64,000 nucleotides of DNA from Diplolepis rosae (GCA_030998225.1 JAPYXD010000170.1:992001-1056000), one strand, 5' to 3'; counted from the first letter of the stretch, positions 33,386-44,861 are shown. A program made the numbers and translations. Notes: generated by a model from the sequence alone, not told the origin.

Positions 33386-33880
33386 TTAAAGTTTCTGATA
33401 AATTGTCCTTAGTTTCTTTTTCAACGGGGTTTCCAATTTTTCTTTCAAAGTTTTATTATCTATTGTTATTACTGTTGAGCTTAGCAAATTGAATTCGTCA
33501 AAATAAGATAATTCGTTCGTTAGAGTTTGATCTTGATTACTAGATCCTGTTACAATGCTTAAATCTGTACAGAAACTTGAATGGAATCCGCCAGTTTTTT
33601 CTGAATTTTCACTTGATATATTTTGATTAATAATTAGAGTCTTGTCTAAACTTGAATCATCTAACTTAAGAGTGTTATCTAATTCTTGCTCTGTAGTGAT
33701 TGGATCAGGGATATTTTGGCATTTATTATCAGTTGAATATTCTCTATTTCTAATTGGTTTTATTTTCAAATTACCCTTTTGATTCAAATCTACTATATTT
33801 GCAAGCTGACTATCCTGTTTAGCTTGACTACGTGTTATAACTTTCGGGGTAGATTCTAAAGGGATATTTGGTTTTGACAT
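33386..33880 (-). pseudogene. Ty3/gypsy pol linker upstream of integrase
   Basis: An open frame of 164 codons, hydrophilic and acidic, beginning near VITRSQAKQ. A TRSQ motif is common in the linker between RNase H and integrase in insect gypsy-type elements. It runs in the same frame as the integrase remnant downstream. The Met at its start may be incidental, since the upstream pol domains are deleted. Confidence 0.5.
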
Positions 33881-33889
33881 TCAGTCATT

Positions 33890-34743
33890 ATAAATTTACA
33901 ATATTTTGTATTGAGCGTTGTCTTAGATTGTTTATTGTTATTTTAAATTATAAATTGTTTATAACAATAAAAAAAACTATATATAAAATTTGTTTTTCAA
34001 GAAAAATAAAATGAGATTAGTAAAATTTATTTTTAATTTGTTTATTTATTTTTAATAACAATATAATTTGAAATGAAATTTGTATTTCTTCATTTGGAAA
34101 TAAAATAATGATATAAAAATATAATTATTTCAAATATTTAAATTAAATAAATAATCGCTCAATTGATTGTAAATTTATAATTTTTAATAATAAATTTCTT
34201 AAAATAATAAAATATTTTCTTTACCAACTGCATGTGCCTTTTATGAAAATTAAAATAACTTATTTTATTTATTTATAAATTGTTTATAACAATTGAACAA
34301 ATTTGTTTATAACAATGATCATTCGAATTATTTTCATTATATTGGACAAGTTAACTTGAATGCAAATATTTGGACAAATTTTTTTTGCAATTAAAAATAT
34401 TCTGTTTTTTATTTTTGTTTTAACTTAATTCAAAACTTAGTTAACAAATTAGAATACTTTTTTAAATAAGACACGTTACTTAATCACTTAGGTTAGCCTC
34501 TAGGTCATATCCCTGCGTGATTTTTCAGACTTATTTTATTTTATACAATTTATGTAAATTATAAAATTTCAAATAAATGATTTGATTATTGAATCATTAA
34601 GGTTAGCCTCAAGTTCAAATCCCTTTGTGATCTAACAAATCTATGTTATTGAAATTTTATGTTTTCAAGTTGAAATAATATTTAATAATCATTTATTTAT
34701 TCACCATGAACAATCAATGTGTTAAATTTCAATTGACTTGTGT
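33890..34743 (-). other. AT-rich leader, gag to RT missing
   Basis: No coding capacity. Two copies of GGTTAGCCTC followed by a TΨC-like AGTTCAAATCC / AGGTCATATCC lie 117 bp apart (plus strand, about 34,491 and 34,608). Gag, protease and RT/RNase H of a normal Ty3 element should lie here and are absent. Confidence 0.55.
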
Positions 34744-34762
34744 TTCCCGGGCCGATGCACCA
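34744..34762 (-). promoter_or_regulatory. Primer binding site, tRNA-Gly type
   Basis: The minus strand reads TGGTGCATCGGCCCGGGAA, complementary over its first 13 bases to the 3' end of eukaryotic tRNA-Gly (GCC type, ...GGCCGATGCACCA). It lies about 15 bp inside the LTR end and on the strand expected for the element. The plus strand looks like the 3' end of a tRNA only because of this; there is no tRNA gene. Confidence 0.65.
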
Positions 34763-34776
34763 GAAAAAAGGAAGTA

Positions 34777-35080
34777 TGTTACTTCACAAGTACGTAAATA
34801 CTTACTTTGATCGAAGATTCCTCGTTTTAAGTTAGGATCGAATGATCCTCGCTTAGGGATGAGGATAAGTCAATGAAAAGACACAATGATTATTAAATAA
34901 TACAAATTAAATTTATTGAAATAATTATAAATTTGAAATTATAAAATTGTTGATACAATTGGTATGAAATTGGAGGCACAGGCTAATTGGTTGGAAAAAG
35001 AGAGAAGATGAAGAGAGAGAAAAAGAAGAGTTCGGTACCTTTATGATTTTCCCTTTGTTTCCTTAAGTATTCCTCACAGG
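34777..35080 (-). repeat. 5' LTR, R-U5 part
   Basis: Minus-strand continuation of the LTR after the LINE. It contains a polyadenylation signal AATAAA (34,912-34,917) and ends ...GTAACA at 34,777, so the LTR has TGT...ACA ends. With the 39,727-40,029 part the LTR would be roughly 600 bp. The inner boundary is set by the nearby primer site and the CA end and could be off by some bases. Confidence 0.5.
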
Positions 35081-35638
35081 TATGACTTTTTTTTTATTTA
35101 TTTTTTTTTTTTTTTGGTGAGGAGGAAAAATGGCAAAATCTTTTATAGACGTTGTACAGGACTCTCCTAGGACGGGTCTAGGCATACCTGTTAAAACCAA
35201 AAAACCCCCTCTCTCGAACCAATACACCAGCCGCGGAACCGCCTTTCGGCTTTAAACTTCACGGGTGGTTGGTTCCATTAAAGTCGCGTACGACTCTTCC
35301 GTCATCCGTTCGCTCGGAACTTCCACCCGCGGCCACACGCCCACTAGGATAACCGACTAGCCGCGCCACCCAGGGGAGAAACAAAGAGATTCCTCCCCCG
35401 AACGACGCGGACAGTCAAGTCTACCCGAGACGCAAGGACCGCGGGGGTGCCGGCCCCGATGCGATTTCTACTCGGCCCTCTCCCGTTGTTTCGCTCTCGA
35501 AACCCATCAAGTTCCCTCGTCTTCATCACAAGTGTGACGAATGATTCGATGAGCGTCCAGAACCGTTCAGACTAGAGCATGAGGGGGACCATCGTGTCAG
35601 GAGTAAGTTCGGAACCCACCGCCTGACCGAGGACCTCC

Positions 35639-38370
35639 CTAGCCACACCCCATTTTGCGCAGACGAACCGAGTGCGTGCTCTGCGTTATCCACCGGGGAT
35701 CATCGCAGTAGCAACACGTCTCCTCGTCTCTCTTCTTAAAGCGCCTCAGGTACGCGTTAAAACAGCCATGGCCCGAGAGCGCTTGTGCCAAGTAAAAGCC
35801 GACTTCCCCGTGCTTTCTGTTCAGCCAGGTGGCGAGCTCCGGGATCAGGCGGTAGGTCCATCTCCCTGTCTGCTCACCATGCCATCTCATCTGCCATTTC
35901 TCGACGAGTCTGCGCCTTCCATCCTTGCGGATGGCCTCCTTCGCGCGAGCGCTTTTCTGCAGGTCGGCGCAGGTAAGCTCCTTGCGAAGCTGAAAGGTTT
36001 CCTGCCTTTCCTCCGCCAATAAATCTATTGGCGGGACGCTCGCCAGGACCAGCACAGGGCTCGTCGAGATAGTTCTATATGCCGAAACTATTCTCAGCGC
36101 GACAAGTCTCTGCGCCGAGAACAGCTTCTTCTGGATAGCATGGTTTTGCAAGGCATTGGCCCAGACCGGAGCTGCATAAAACAGCTTCGAATGGACCACG
36201 CTCGCCACCAATCTTCTTTTCGCTTCCCTGGGTCCACCAATGTTTGGCATAAGCTTTCATTGATCCAACAGCTCTAGGATTTCGACGTCGTCAGCGGCGC
36301 ACACGACAAGTGCGTCATCCGCGAAGCCGACGATGCTCGTTCCAGCAGGCAGGTCCATGCGCAGGAAATCGTCGTACATGACGTTCCAAACGAGTGGACC
36401 CACCCGCGACCCTTGAGGGGCGCCACATGTCATCTCCTCCTTGAGAGACCATTTGTCGCCCTCATATATCACCCACCTGTCGCTCACATAGTCATCTATC
36501 ATTCGCAACAGGTAGTCTGGAACCTTTTTCCGCACCATCGCCTCGATGCAGATGTTCCATCTCGCGGTATTGAACGCATTGCGTATGTCAATGCTAATCA
36601 ACGCACAGAATCCCTTACGCTTACCAGTTCCTTTTCTTGCATTTGTGGCGATGTTAACCACAGCTTGGATGGCGTCCACAGTGGACCTGCCTTTCCTGAA
36701 TCCGAACTGGTTTTCCGAGAGCCCGTTCTCCCCGACCAAGAGAGCCTGAAGCCGTTGTAGAATCAACTCCTCCAGAAGCTTCCCCATCGTATCCAATAAG
36801 CATATTGGTCTATACGACGAGTCAACCCCTAGAGGTTTGTTGCCCTTCCTCAGCAGGACCAACCTCTGCTTCTTCCAATCTGCGAAGAACCTCCCCTCCC
36901 GAAGACAGGAGTTAAAGGCTTCTAGGAAGGTCTCTGGGTACGCCCCGATCACCTCTTTGAGGATCTCGTTCGGCACCCCGTCGATACCAGGCGCTGTATT
37001 TGCCTTAAGCCTTCCACCCGCTCTCTTTAGTTCTTCGAGAGTGACGAGTTCTTCGCGCCGGACCACGCAGGAACTTCGGTCCTGTCTTTGGAACGGCTCC
37101 ACGTGTGGAAACAAGCTACGCACAATGTACTGGACTCGATCGGGATTATCCAGGCCCAGGATCTTTCTTCTAGCCACCAATCTCTTGGTGACTATTTTGA
37201 AGGCGAGACCCCATGGGTTCTTCTCGACCTCACCGATCAAGTCTTTCCAGCATTGAAGTCGGCTTTTCTTTATGCCTCGCCTCAAAGCTGTTTTTGCCCC
37301 TTTCCATGCCTCGTGCAGCGTAGCATCCCCCTTTGAACGGGTGAATTTTCGCCGCGCTGCGAGGCATTCTCGACGTAGGGCTGCCAACTGGTCGTTCCAC
37401 CAGTACATCGAACCCTTGGCTTGCCTGCGCTCACGGCGAGGCATCGAGTAGTCGCAAGCCGCGACCACCTTCTGCTTCACCGAGCGCACAGCAGCTTCAA
37501 ACGACCCAGCAGGGCAGACCCAACCAAGCTCATCGATGAGCCTGGTTTCTTCGAGGTGTTAGCGAAGTCTTTCCCTGCTGAGTCGTCTCGTGTTCCAGGA
37601 GGGGCTCCTTCCTTCGCCGCCCCTACCCTTATCTACCGCCTGACACCGTTGTTCTGGTGTGAATTCGATGCACCGGTGGTCACTCAAGGTTATTAACTCG
37701 AGGACCGACCAGTCGCTTATCCTTGAAGCGAGGCGAGGTGCGGCAACGGTGAGATCAATTATTGACCCCCCACCGCTCCTCGTCTGAACGTAAATTCCCC
37801 GCCCTGATTCAAGACGATCAGTTCGTTCCTAGCGACAATCTCGCCAACCAAGATTCCCCTCCTGTCTTGGTGGGCTTCACCCCACTCGGGCGACTTACTG
37901 TTGAAGTCACCCCCTATGAGGGATCGCCCGCTGGCCTCACGGAGGCTTTCCTCAAGGAGGAGGATCTGGGGCTCAAAGACATCGAAGGGATCGCCGGGGG
38001 AGAAGTAGCAGCTGTACACACGAACATCCGCCACCTCTACCCAGACGAACCCTGCGTCGGTCTCCAGGAAGTCCCCGACGCCCAAATCAGGGTTACAAAC
38101 AAGGATGCCGACCCTCCTTGATGCATCCTGATACCAAGCAGAGTTATCGGACCACTTGTACTGCTCACTAATGAGCAGCACAGCAGCCCCCCTCTCCCTG
38201 GCATTCTGCATCAGGAGGTCCTGGGCATCCTTCCCCCTTCCGAGGTTGCGCTGCAGGAACTTCAATTTCTGCCTCTCAACCTCCGGAGCTCTTCCCGGAA
38301 GACCGGGCAGGAGCCGCTCCCCGACACATGGGCGACATCTTTGTCGCCCCTGTCTGCGCATGACAGGCAC
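35639..38370 (-). pseudogene. LINE ORF2 (endonuclease + reverse transcriptase)
   Basis: An APE-type endonuclease opens the ORF (LKFLQRNLGRGKDAQDLL, then LLISEQY, and GGDFNSKSPEWG at about 37,860). A frameshift near 37,760 leads to the RT frame (37,489-36,257). RT landmarks: NEILKEVIGAYPE, SYRPICLLDTMGKLLEELIL, NQFGFRKGRSTVDAIQ, ISIDIRNAFNTARW, GAPQGSRVGPLVWN and the catalytic FADDALVV. A stop at 36,257 (LLDQ*) is followed in the same frame by the C-terminal region to 35,639, with a Cys cluster (ETCCYCDDP). The APE endonuclease and this RT arrangement fit the R1/Jockey group; R1 is preferred by motif style. Confidence 0.88.
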
Positions 38371-39595
38371 CTTGGTGGTGCCTTACAGGTCCTGGCCAAG
38401 TGTCCCGTGGCGCCGCATCTCCAACAGGCGTTTTTCCTGTCGGGGTTGCCGCAGCCCCGCGACCCGTGGCCGTACCCAAGGCACCTGAAGCAGCGGGCGA
38501 CTTCCAGGTGCTCGTGAATGCGGCATTCTACCCACCCGATCCTCAACTTGCCTAGCTAAAGCAGACGCGCGGCGTCTGCCTCAGCTAGCCGGATGACTGC
38601 AGTCTTCACCCCACCAAAGCGGGTGAAGAGCCAGCAGGACCCCTCAAAAGCTGGTCTGCCCAATGCCAAGCACAGGGCAGACACAACCTCTTCTTTTTCA
38701 ACGGTCTCGTCGAGGTCCCTAATTTCGAGGGATCTCGTCGAGACCAGGGCTGAAATTTGCGCCCTTTCCCCGACCGCCAGGTCGAGCTCCTTTCGGAAGG
38801 CCGAAACGTCTCCCCCCTTTTTGAGGACCAAAAGGACTTCTGACTCTTCCTGGTCCTCCGGATAGACAGGACCTCAAGTCCTGTCTTCCGGGGGTCGACC
38901 TTCGCCTTCATTTCCCTCAAGATGTCGGCGTAGGACTGGCCGTCCTTCGCCGACACCTTGATGGCGTCGCCCGACCTGGCGGGCGTGGAGCGCTTCGACT
39001 TAGGAGTGGCGGTGGTCCCCTGCGCTTTTTGGGCAGGGTCCTCCGCCCTTTTCTCCTTTTTGTCTTTCTTTTTTTTTCTTTTTCTTGTGACCACATGCCA
39101 GTCCCCTTCTTTATTTGGGGGCTGGCTCGTGGCCACCTCGGCATAAGAGGGCGAAGAGCCACCCTTCCCCCTCTTGGAAGTTTTTTCCAGAGGGGAAGAG
39201 GGCGCAGATCTTTTTTCGCCCTTCGCCTGATTTTTTGGGGTATCTCCCAGAGACGCCGAACGTGGTCTCTGGAAGATCCCCAATTTCTTCATAGCGGGGT
39301 GATATTCCATTTTCTTCTGGAATTTCACTCCGCTCTCCAGGAGGCACTTGTGGGTGTTGAGCATGCCGCTCAACACCTCAGTTGCCTCGTTCACCGAGTC
39401 TTTAACGAAGCCAGGGTTATTCCTCAGCATACCCTGTTGTATAACGCTGAGGGCCCTGGCTAACCTTTCCATTTTTTCATTTTGCTCCTTCAGGAGCTGA
39501 AGGACGTCTTGCCATCCCTCAGCTCCTGTAGGAGTGTGTGAGTGCGCATCTGGCGCCTTCACCTCTCCATGTCCTTTATTTTTCTCAGAGTTCAT
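38262..39595 (-). pseudogene. LINE ORF1 (gag-like, zinc knuckles)
   Basis: ATG 39,595. The first frame, Lys/Pro/Ser-rich, continues in place to about 38,890, then shifts by one frame into an RRM-like stretch (LEIRDLDETVEKEEVV, then FGGVKTAVIRLAEADA). A TAG interrupts at about 38,556. The same frame then gives GWVECRIHEHLEVARCFRCL and three CCHC knuckles: CFRCLGYGHGSRGC, CWRCGATGHLARTC and CLSC...C. Known role: RNA binding in the LINE RNP. Its end overlaps the start of ORF2 (38,370). Confidence 0.85.
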
Positions 39596-39726
39596 ATTTA
39601 TTTTCCTCGTGTCTTAAGACGGTTCGCCCATCATGGGACAAGGACACAACAACTATTCACCCTTTTTGTCACTGAGTCTAAGATCCCTTCAAGGATAGTA
39701 AAACGGACCACGGTAAATTTATGACT

Positions 39727-40029
39727 CTCGGGTCTTTACACTGTCAAACTGTAGGGTATAATTATCTCACGCTGAGAATCCTTTCTAGTTTTTTAGAAAA
39801 TGCCGCACCTAAATTCTGCTCACAAGACTAGTTTTCCCTTAGCGGCGTATCCTTTTTATATTATATTTTTTGGTGACGTCACGCGTTGCGCAGTCTCCCG
39901 CTGCGTGTGACGTAGTTATACCTCTCTGTTCAATAGGTGGTTTTCTCTCTCTTTTAGTAATTTCCCCAGATTTCTCTCTAGACCTAGCCCATGCCTATAG
40001 TACATTCTAATGCGTCGCGGGACGTGACA
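39727..40029 (-). repeat. 5' LTR, U3 part, with TATA box
   Basis: The LTR begins TGTCACGTCCCGCGACGC (complement of the plus strand ending at 40,029), a start typical of insect Ty3/gypsy LTRs. TATAAAAAGG on the minus strand at 39,851-39,860 is a good TATA box. Transcription would start about 25-30 bp on, near 39,825. The rest of the LTR is on the far side of the inserted LINE. Confidence 0.6.
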
Positions 40030-40525
40030 CTTCTAACGTTTTCAGTGATTTTGTATGCATCATAAGTTTGACTCATAAAATAAAAAATAAAAAATGTTTG
40101 ACTTTCCGAATTGTATGCATAAAAATTAATGATAACTGTAATTTTCTTATTGTATAGACAATTTCTTACGAACATTAGTTAATATTGTCTAATGATATCG
40201 TTATAAGCTCTAATTTAGTTATATATTCACATTACACTTGTTATAAAATTTAATCACTTTTGATACAATATAATTAAATTTTAAATATTGTTAAATATAA
40301 TAAGAAGTGCAAGTTGTATTGATCCTCAACTTTCAATAAACGCTAATATGCTGTTGGATAAATTTAATTTAGTGTTCATGAATTAAATACTTCTCAGCTT
40401 TTATTAAAGTATTCCATATTATTTCAAAAATATTACTTTATTTAAGATTAATGTAATTAACTTTATTCATTCAGCTAGTGAATAATTTTCATGATATGTT
40501 ACCGTAGTCGATAAAGTAAAATATT
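40030..40525. other. Stretch without a recognised gene
   Basis: AT-rich sequence. Retroelement flank, nothing recognised. Confidence 0.4.
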
Positions 40526-40526
40526 T

Positions 40527-40646
40527 TTTACATTCTCATCATGGATGAGAAGGTATTGGTTTTATGTGAAAAATGACTTTCAAAATTTTCATCAAATCTT
40601 TACGTTTTGAGACCCCCTGAGTCAGAAAAAATGGTTTTTACGAAAG

Positions 40647-40677
<31 letters not shown>

Positions 40678-41947
40678 CTGTCTGTCTGTAGGTCGTGTGC
40701 GGCATAACTCTCGATAGAATTATCAGATTGAATTGAGCTTTGGTACACTTTATCGGAGCCGAAAAAGTAAGGACAAGTTCGTTAACCAGCCACATCCAAT
40801 CAAAATTGAGGGATTGAGCACTACTTTTGTGTTTTTGAAAATAATTTTTGGAAAAAATCAAAAATTTCAATACTGGTTTTTGATAGTGCTCATAAATCTC
40901 TACAAATTATCCTGATAACATTTTTTGATTAAATCAAAATTAGAAATGTTACAGCATATTCAAATTCGAAAAAAGTCAGTATCAAAATTCCATTTTCCAG
41001 TTAAATTATACGAAATACGAAAAAACGTTATGATACAATATTATTAAATAAATAAAGACCTACAAATTTGAATTGTAACATTTTTCCAAAAGATGCATAT
41101 TTTTCTTTTTAATTAAAAAAAAACTATTGAATATCCAAAATTCAATTTTTTAACAATAATATTCGAAATACGAAAAAAACGTAAGAATACAAAGTTTGTC
41201 GTTCCAAAAAGATCTACAAATTTGGCTCACACAGTTTCTGATAAAACATATATTTTTCGTTTCAATTCCAAAAAATACGATTAAAATTAAAAAATTCCAT
41301 TCTTTAGACAAAATATGTGAGATGCAAAAAAAACGTTTAGATGGAAAATTGTTTGCCTAAATGAGGTCTACAAATTCTAATTAAGACATTTCGGGACAGG
41401 ATTTATATTTTATGTTTTGATTTTTAAAATTTAAAAAATTCGATTTTTTCACCAAAATATGTGAGATACGAAATAAGCGTTGTTCTGCAAAATTGTTTCC
41501 TTAAATAAAGTCTACGATTGTTTTCCCTTTTTGAGAGATTTGGAAGAAAATAAATTATTTTAATCATGTAATTTATTAAAAAGTTACTGAAATGTATACA
41601 GAAAATCGAGCGCGAGCGCCATGATGAGAATGTGTTCCTTAAGGCTGATAGAGCCTTAAGTAAATTGAATTTCCTGTTTCACTTAAATTCAAAATGAAAT
41701 TGAGTGACTTTGAGAAAATGTGTAATTCACATCATCTGTAATATTATTATAAAATTGGTTTGAGCTTCAGTATCAAATTATAATAAATAAACTTGAATGT
41801 ATGTGAAGAGCACAAGACCGAGCGCGAAGCGCGAGGTCCAGAGAGAACGGAGCGCGAAGCGCGACGATCAAATAGCGCGCCCTAGGCGTGCTCAAACTTG
41901 CGAGCTGCGCGCGCCATGAGAATGTGCCCGCGAAGCGGGCAGATTTT
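40527..41947 (+). repeat. GCGAAGC-hairpin repeat family, copy B (longest)
   Basis: Starts CATTCTCATCATGGATGAGA and ends ATGAGAATG...CCCGCGAAGCGGGC, so the termini share a short inverted CATTCTCATC/GATGAGAATG. In order: a terminal hairpin, a (TCTG)n microsatellite (40,648-40,690), the module AACTCTCGATAGAATTATCA...CGGAGCCGAAAAAGTAAGG, the AT-rich body with about 150-bp periodicity, the CTTAAGTAAATTGAATTTCC module, and the hairpin cluster (41,820-41,834, 41,850-41,864, 41,926-41,940). No coding capacity. Copy A lacks the first part. Confidence 0.85.
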
Positions 41948-42744
41948 ATAAATCAGTTTCCGTCAAACTTATTACAATATTCTTGCAACGTTCATACATT
42001 ATCATATATAATGTCATGAATTTTATTATTCAATAGATTTATTTGACAAATTTGTATTTTCCAATGTTTATGCCGTCAAACTGGAAACTCCATAGAATGA
42101 GATAACTTCTCTGTCATATACCTTTCGAACGGTTACAGCTGGTACTACAAACTCTTTAAAAAAATTTTCTGTATTAAAAAAAGAAGAGAATGACACACAT
42201 TTGAACAAAAAATAAATGATACCGTTAAACATAAGAATTTTTATATAACTATTTTTCTCTTGTTTTCTATCTATCATAGGAAGTGTATAAGATTTCAAAA
42301 AAACAAAACACAATTTATTCTGCGTTCACAAACGCATAAAAATCATGTATTGCTCTTCTGTTTAAAAAAAATTTCGATAATAATAATAAAGTTTTGAAAC
42401 ATGGATTTTCGCCCCCGTTTATCATTGAGAGTACGCTCGACCGTGATACTTGGGCCTCTTTACAGTGCGTCCGCTACCATTTATATTAGGAGGGTACTTA
42501 AAAAAGTGAAAATGAAAATCAGCGCCGCCAAGTTTTGATAGCAAGAACTAATATCAATGCAAACGAAACCCCCGTCCCCCCAACCCGATGTATTCTAAAG
42601 AGCGAAAAATTTTGAAATATATTATATGAAATCCATTTTATAAATTTAAATGATTTAAAGTTGAAAATAATTTGTGAAAGAATAAAAATACAACAAGAAT
42701 TTTTAAATATGAATCACGATGAAAAGTTAAATACTGTACTATTA
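41948..42744. other. Stretch without a recognised gene
   Basis: An 81-codon frame (42,068-42,313, minus) shows no domain. Nothing else was recognised. Confidence 0.4.
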
Positions 42745-43012
42745 CACGGAGAAAAATAGTTGAACTAATTTTACTCAACTCTGTCGATGAAACTTGGGAT
42801 TTAGGGACATTTGAACGTTTATTAAATCCTAGTCGGGTGAAATGAATTTGATAAATACCTAATTCACCCAAAGTGAATATTAATAAGCGTTACATCGGAA
42901 ATAGTAAGGAGTTGAGTAAAACGTTGTCGACGACAGGGCATCAAAGTGCGTCAGTGGGTTAACCTGAAATGTATAAATATATCACCGACGCTTGAGGTGC
43001 TTCGAACGGTAG
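42745..43012 (-). mobile_element. Solo right end of the 18-23 kb TIR element
   Basis: Begins CACGGAGAAAAATAGTTGAA and aligns in inverted orientation with 22,690-22,959, through CTTGAGGTGCTTCGAACGGT. Only the terminal ~270 bp are present. Confidence 0.85.
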
Positions 43013-44860
43013 TTAGCGCCACCACTTGTTATAGCAAGCATTATAATTCGTTCCCCTTTTCTCCTATATGAGTGCACCCACTGTGGGCCTCCTCTAGATT
43101 TTTCCCTTCCAGAGGCGAAGGATCTAGTTCCACAATCGACGAATACGTTTGTAGGACAAGAGGAAGGGAAGAAGAAGAAGAAGAAAAGACGACGAGAAGG
43201 ACCAATAAAAAGACAAGCTTACCAAGTCACCTCGCTCTACTATGCAAATATACATCAAATTAGGATTCCTGCGTATCCGTCTCCCTACTTGCTGCTGCGA
43301 CCTGTCGCTTCTTGTTCTCGACGATTTGGCGCCACGTATTTATATTTTATTATTCGATTTTACTCGATTTTGTAAGTTCGCAGCGTGAGTCACATGCCCA
43401 GCCAGTCGACGAAAGTGCAAACTAGTGTTCCATAACGTCTACCGGCTCCCGAGTTATAGACGCCCTTCTGCTGGCAGTTAAGGTAGGATCTTTTTCCTTT
43501 TACATGGTTTAACCAAGGCTCATAGGAAACATATTGTAACCTCGAAATTGTAAGAAAACTCTTTGACCAAACCATAGTTTATTATTTGGTACTTTGCAGT
43601 GTTTAGAGCGATGTATTACTTGTAAATTTACCGATCTTGGAGTGCCGAAGCCCGGAATCTTGTCACCATGACCTTTACTATTTACGCTATGATACTAATG
43701 ACCATATTATTCTCGCGTTATTGATTATTGATTTAACTTCATGTACAACTTTCCTCTTAGACGATTTCGTATCCTTATGGCTGCCTAACGAGTGTCTCAA
43801 ATCGAAACCTTCGTCCCTATCGCATTATAGCGGCTTTGTTGATGTCCCGATCAATTGAATCTGCCCCATTCCGACCTTGCAAAGGCCTAGCACAAATCTA
43901 CCCCTGCAACCTGCCCCAACAAAGTTGCAAATGTCGACGGTGGCTGCTGATCCTTCCGCGGTTGGGTGCTAATGTGGTTCTTCAACAAGTTGCGATGGAG
44001 GAGGATGCAAACCAGTCAGTAACTGCTCTGCTGGTGCAGCCCCCGCAAGGAAGAGGCTCACTGGGTCTCAAAAGAGGAAGCTGCGACAACAGGCAGAAGA
44101 GCATAGCTCTGATGCATACAGGTATCTCATGTATCTAACAAGAAATGTTTCCCAGGTGTCCGGCTCCTATTTTTTTGTTTTTTGATATGTTGTAGGTAGC
44201 GGAATATACAACATTGTGATACTCTCCACTGTAGCAGAAAAACGAGTTTCCGCGCCGGACGGACATAAAAATCATTATTTATGCTTATAAACCTGGTTAG
44301 AAGAGGTTTTTTTCCGAAAATCTACAAATACAATGTGCTTTTATTAGACTCGTGAAGCGGACATTGTGAAAAAGATTTGCAGGGTGCAAAGCCACCGGGT
44401 AAAAATATCATATTTAAAATTATACCGAAGGGTAACATTGGACAAATTTAACCTTTAGATGTGTATGAATTCAGGATATGGAAGAATTATATTAGACGTT
44501 TTTCTGATGACGTACTGCTTCACAATTGCGACATAAATCTTCATTTATGAAATAACGTTATCAAATTGCAATCCCTTATACTTAACAAATTGTCTTGTAG
44601 ATACAAAATTAGGAGATTTTGGGAATCCTGAATATTTTGCATTTTGAAAAAATCTGCAAATAAAGTGGGTATTCTGTGACGAAACGCCAATAAGGAGATG
44701 CTTGTGGTGTAGTAAAGCATTGTGCTTAAAACACTTTTTTCATGAGTACCATTTTTGTGACGAATGTCTTTTCCAAAATATACCTAATTCTAGAAAACTG
44801 TTTGAACCTATTGTAGGTAAATGACAATTTTTGAAATAATTGTTTTCACACTTATCTTTC
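43013..44860. other. 1.8 kb without a recognised gene
   Basis: The part 43,040-44,160 is less AT-rich and has frames at 43,637-44,138. One reading frame near 44,050-44,150 shows RKRLTGSQKRKLRQQAEEH, reminiscent of LINE ORF1 sequences, but it is too short to call. Confidence 0.35.
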
Positions 44861-44861
44861 A

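Larger units (their letters stand above)
35088..39719 (-). mobile_element. R1-clade-like LINE inserted in the LTR
   Basis: A 4.6-kb non-LTR retrotransposon on the minus strand with an A-rich 3' tail (T-run at about 35,088-35,116 on the plus strand). It is flanked by the 7-bp direct repeat TATGACT (35,081-35,087 and 39,720-39,726), the target-site duplication. It is more GC-rich than its surroundings. The insertion separates the two parts of the retroelement LTR, so the LINE is the younger insertion. Both ORFs are present over nearly full length but broken. Confidence 0.88.
26486..40029 (-). mobile_element. Endogenous retrovirus-like Ty3/gypsy element with accessory genes
   Basis: Reading the minus strand: LTR (40,029 to 34,777, interrupted by a LINE), tRNA-Gly-type primer site, AT-rich leader, pol remnant with integrase, CARD-like ORF, chuvirus-type glycoprotein, dsRNA-binding ORF, F-type env. 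The 3' LTR is not seen beyond 26,486. Gag, protease and reverse transcriptase are absent between the primer site and 33,880, so the copy is internally deleted. Every gene carries one or more stops or frameshifts. The genes are co-oriented with gaps of 10-230 bp, which argues for one ancestral transcription unit. A chance pile-up of several insertions cannot be excluded from one copy. Confidence 0.7.

Noticed and set aside
34743..34762. Possible tRNA-Gly 3' end
   Set aside because: Only the last ~13 bases match and no cloverleaf precedes it; position and strand fit a retroelement primer binding site.
36413..37336. Plus-strand ORFs opposite the LINE RT
   Set aside because: Shadow frames of the GC-richer minus-strand RT gene.
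40648..40690. TCTG microsatellite as an independent locus
   Set aside because: It is an internal part of the repeat family copy, not a free-standing feature.
43836..44138. 100-codon ORF
   Set aside because: No domain; a neighbouring frame looks vaguely like LINE ORF1, but the match is too short to call.
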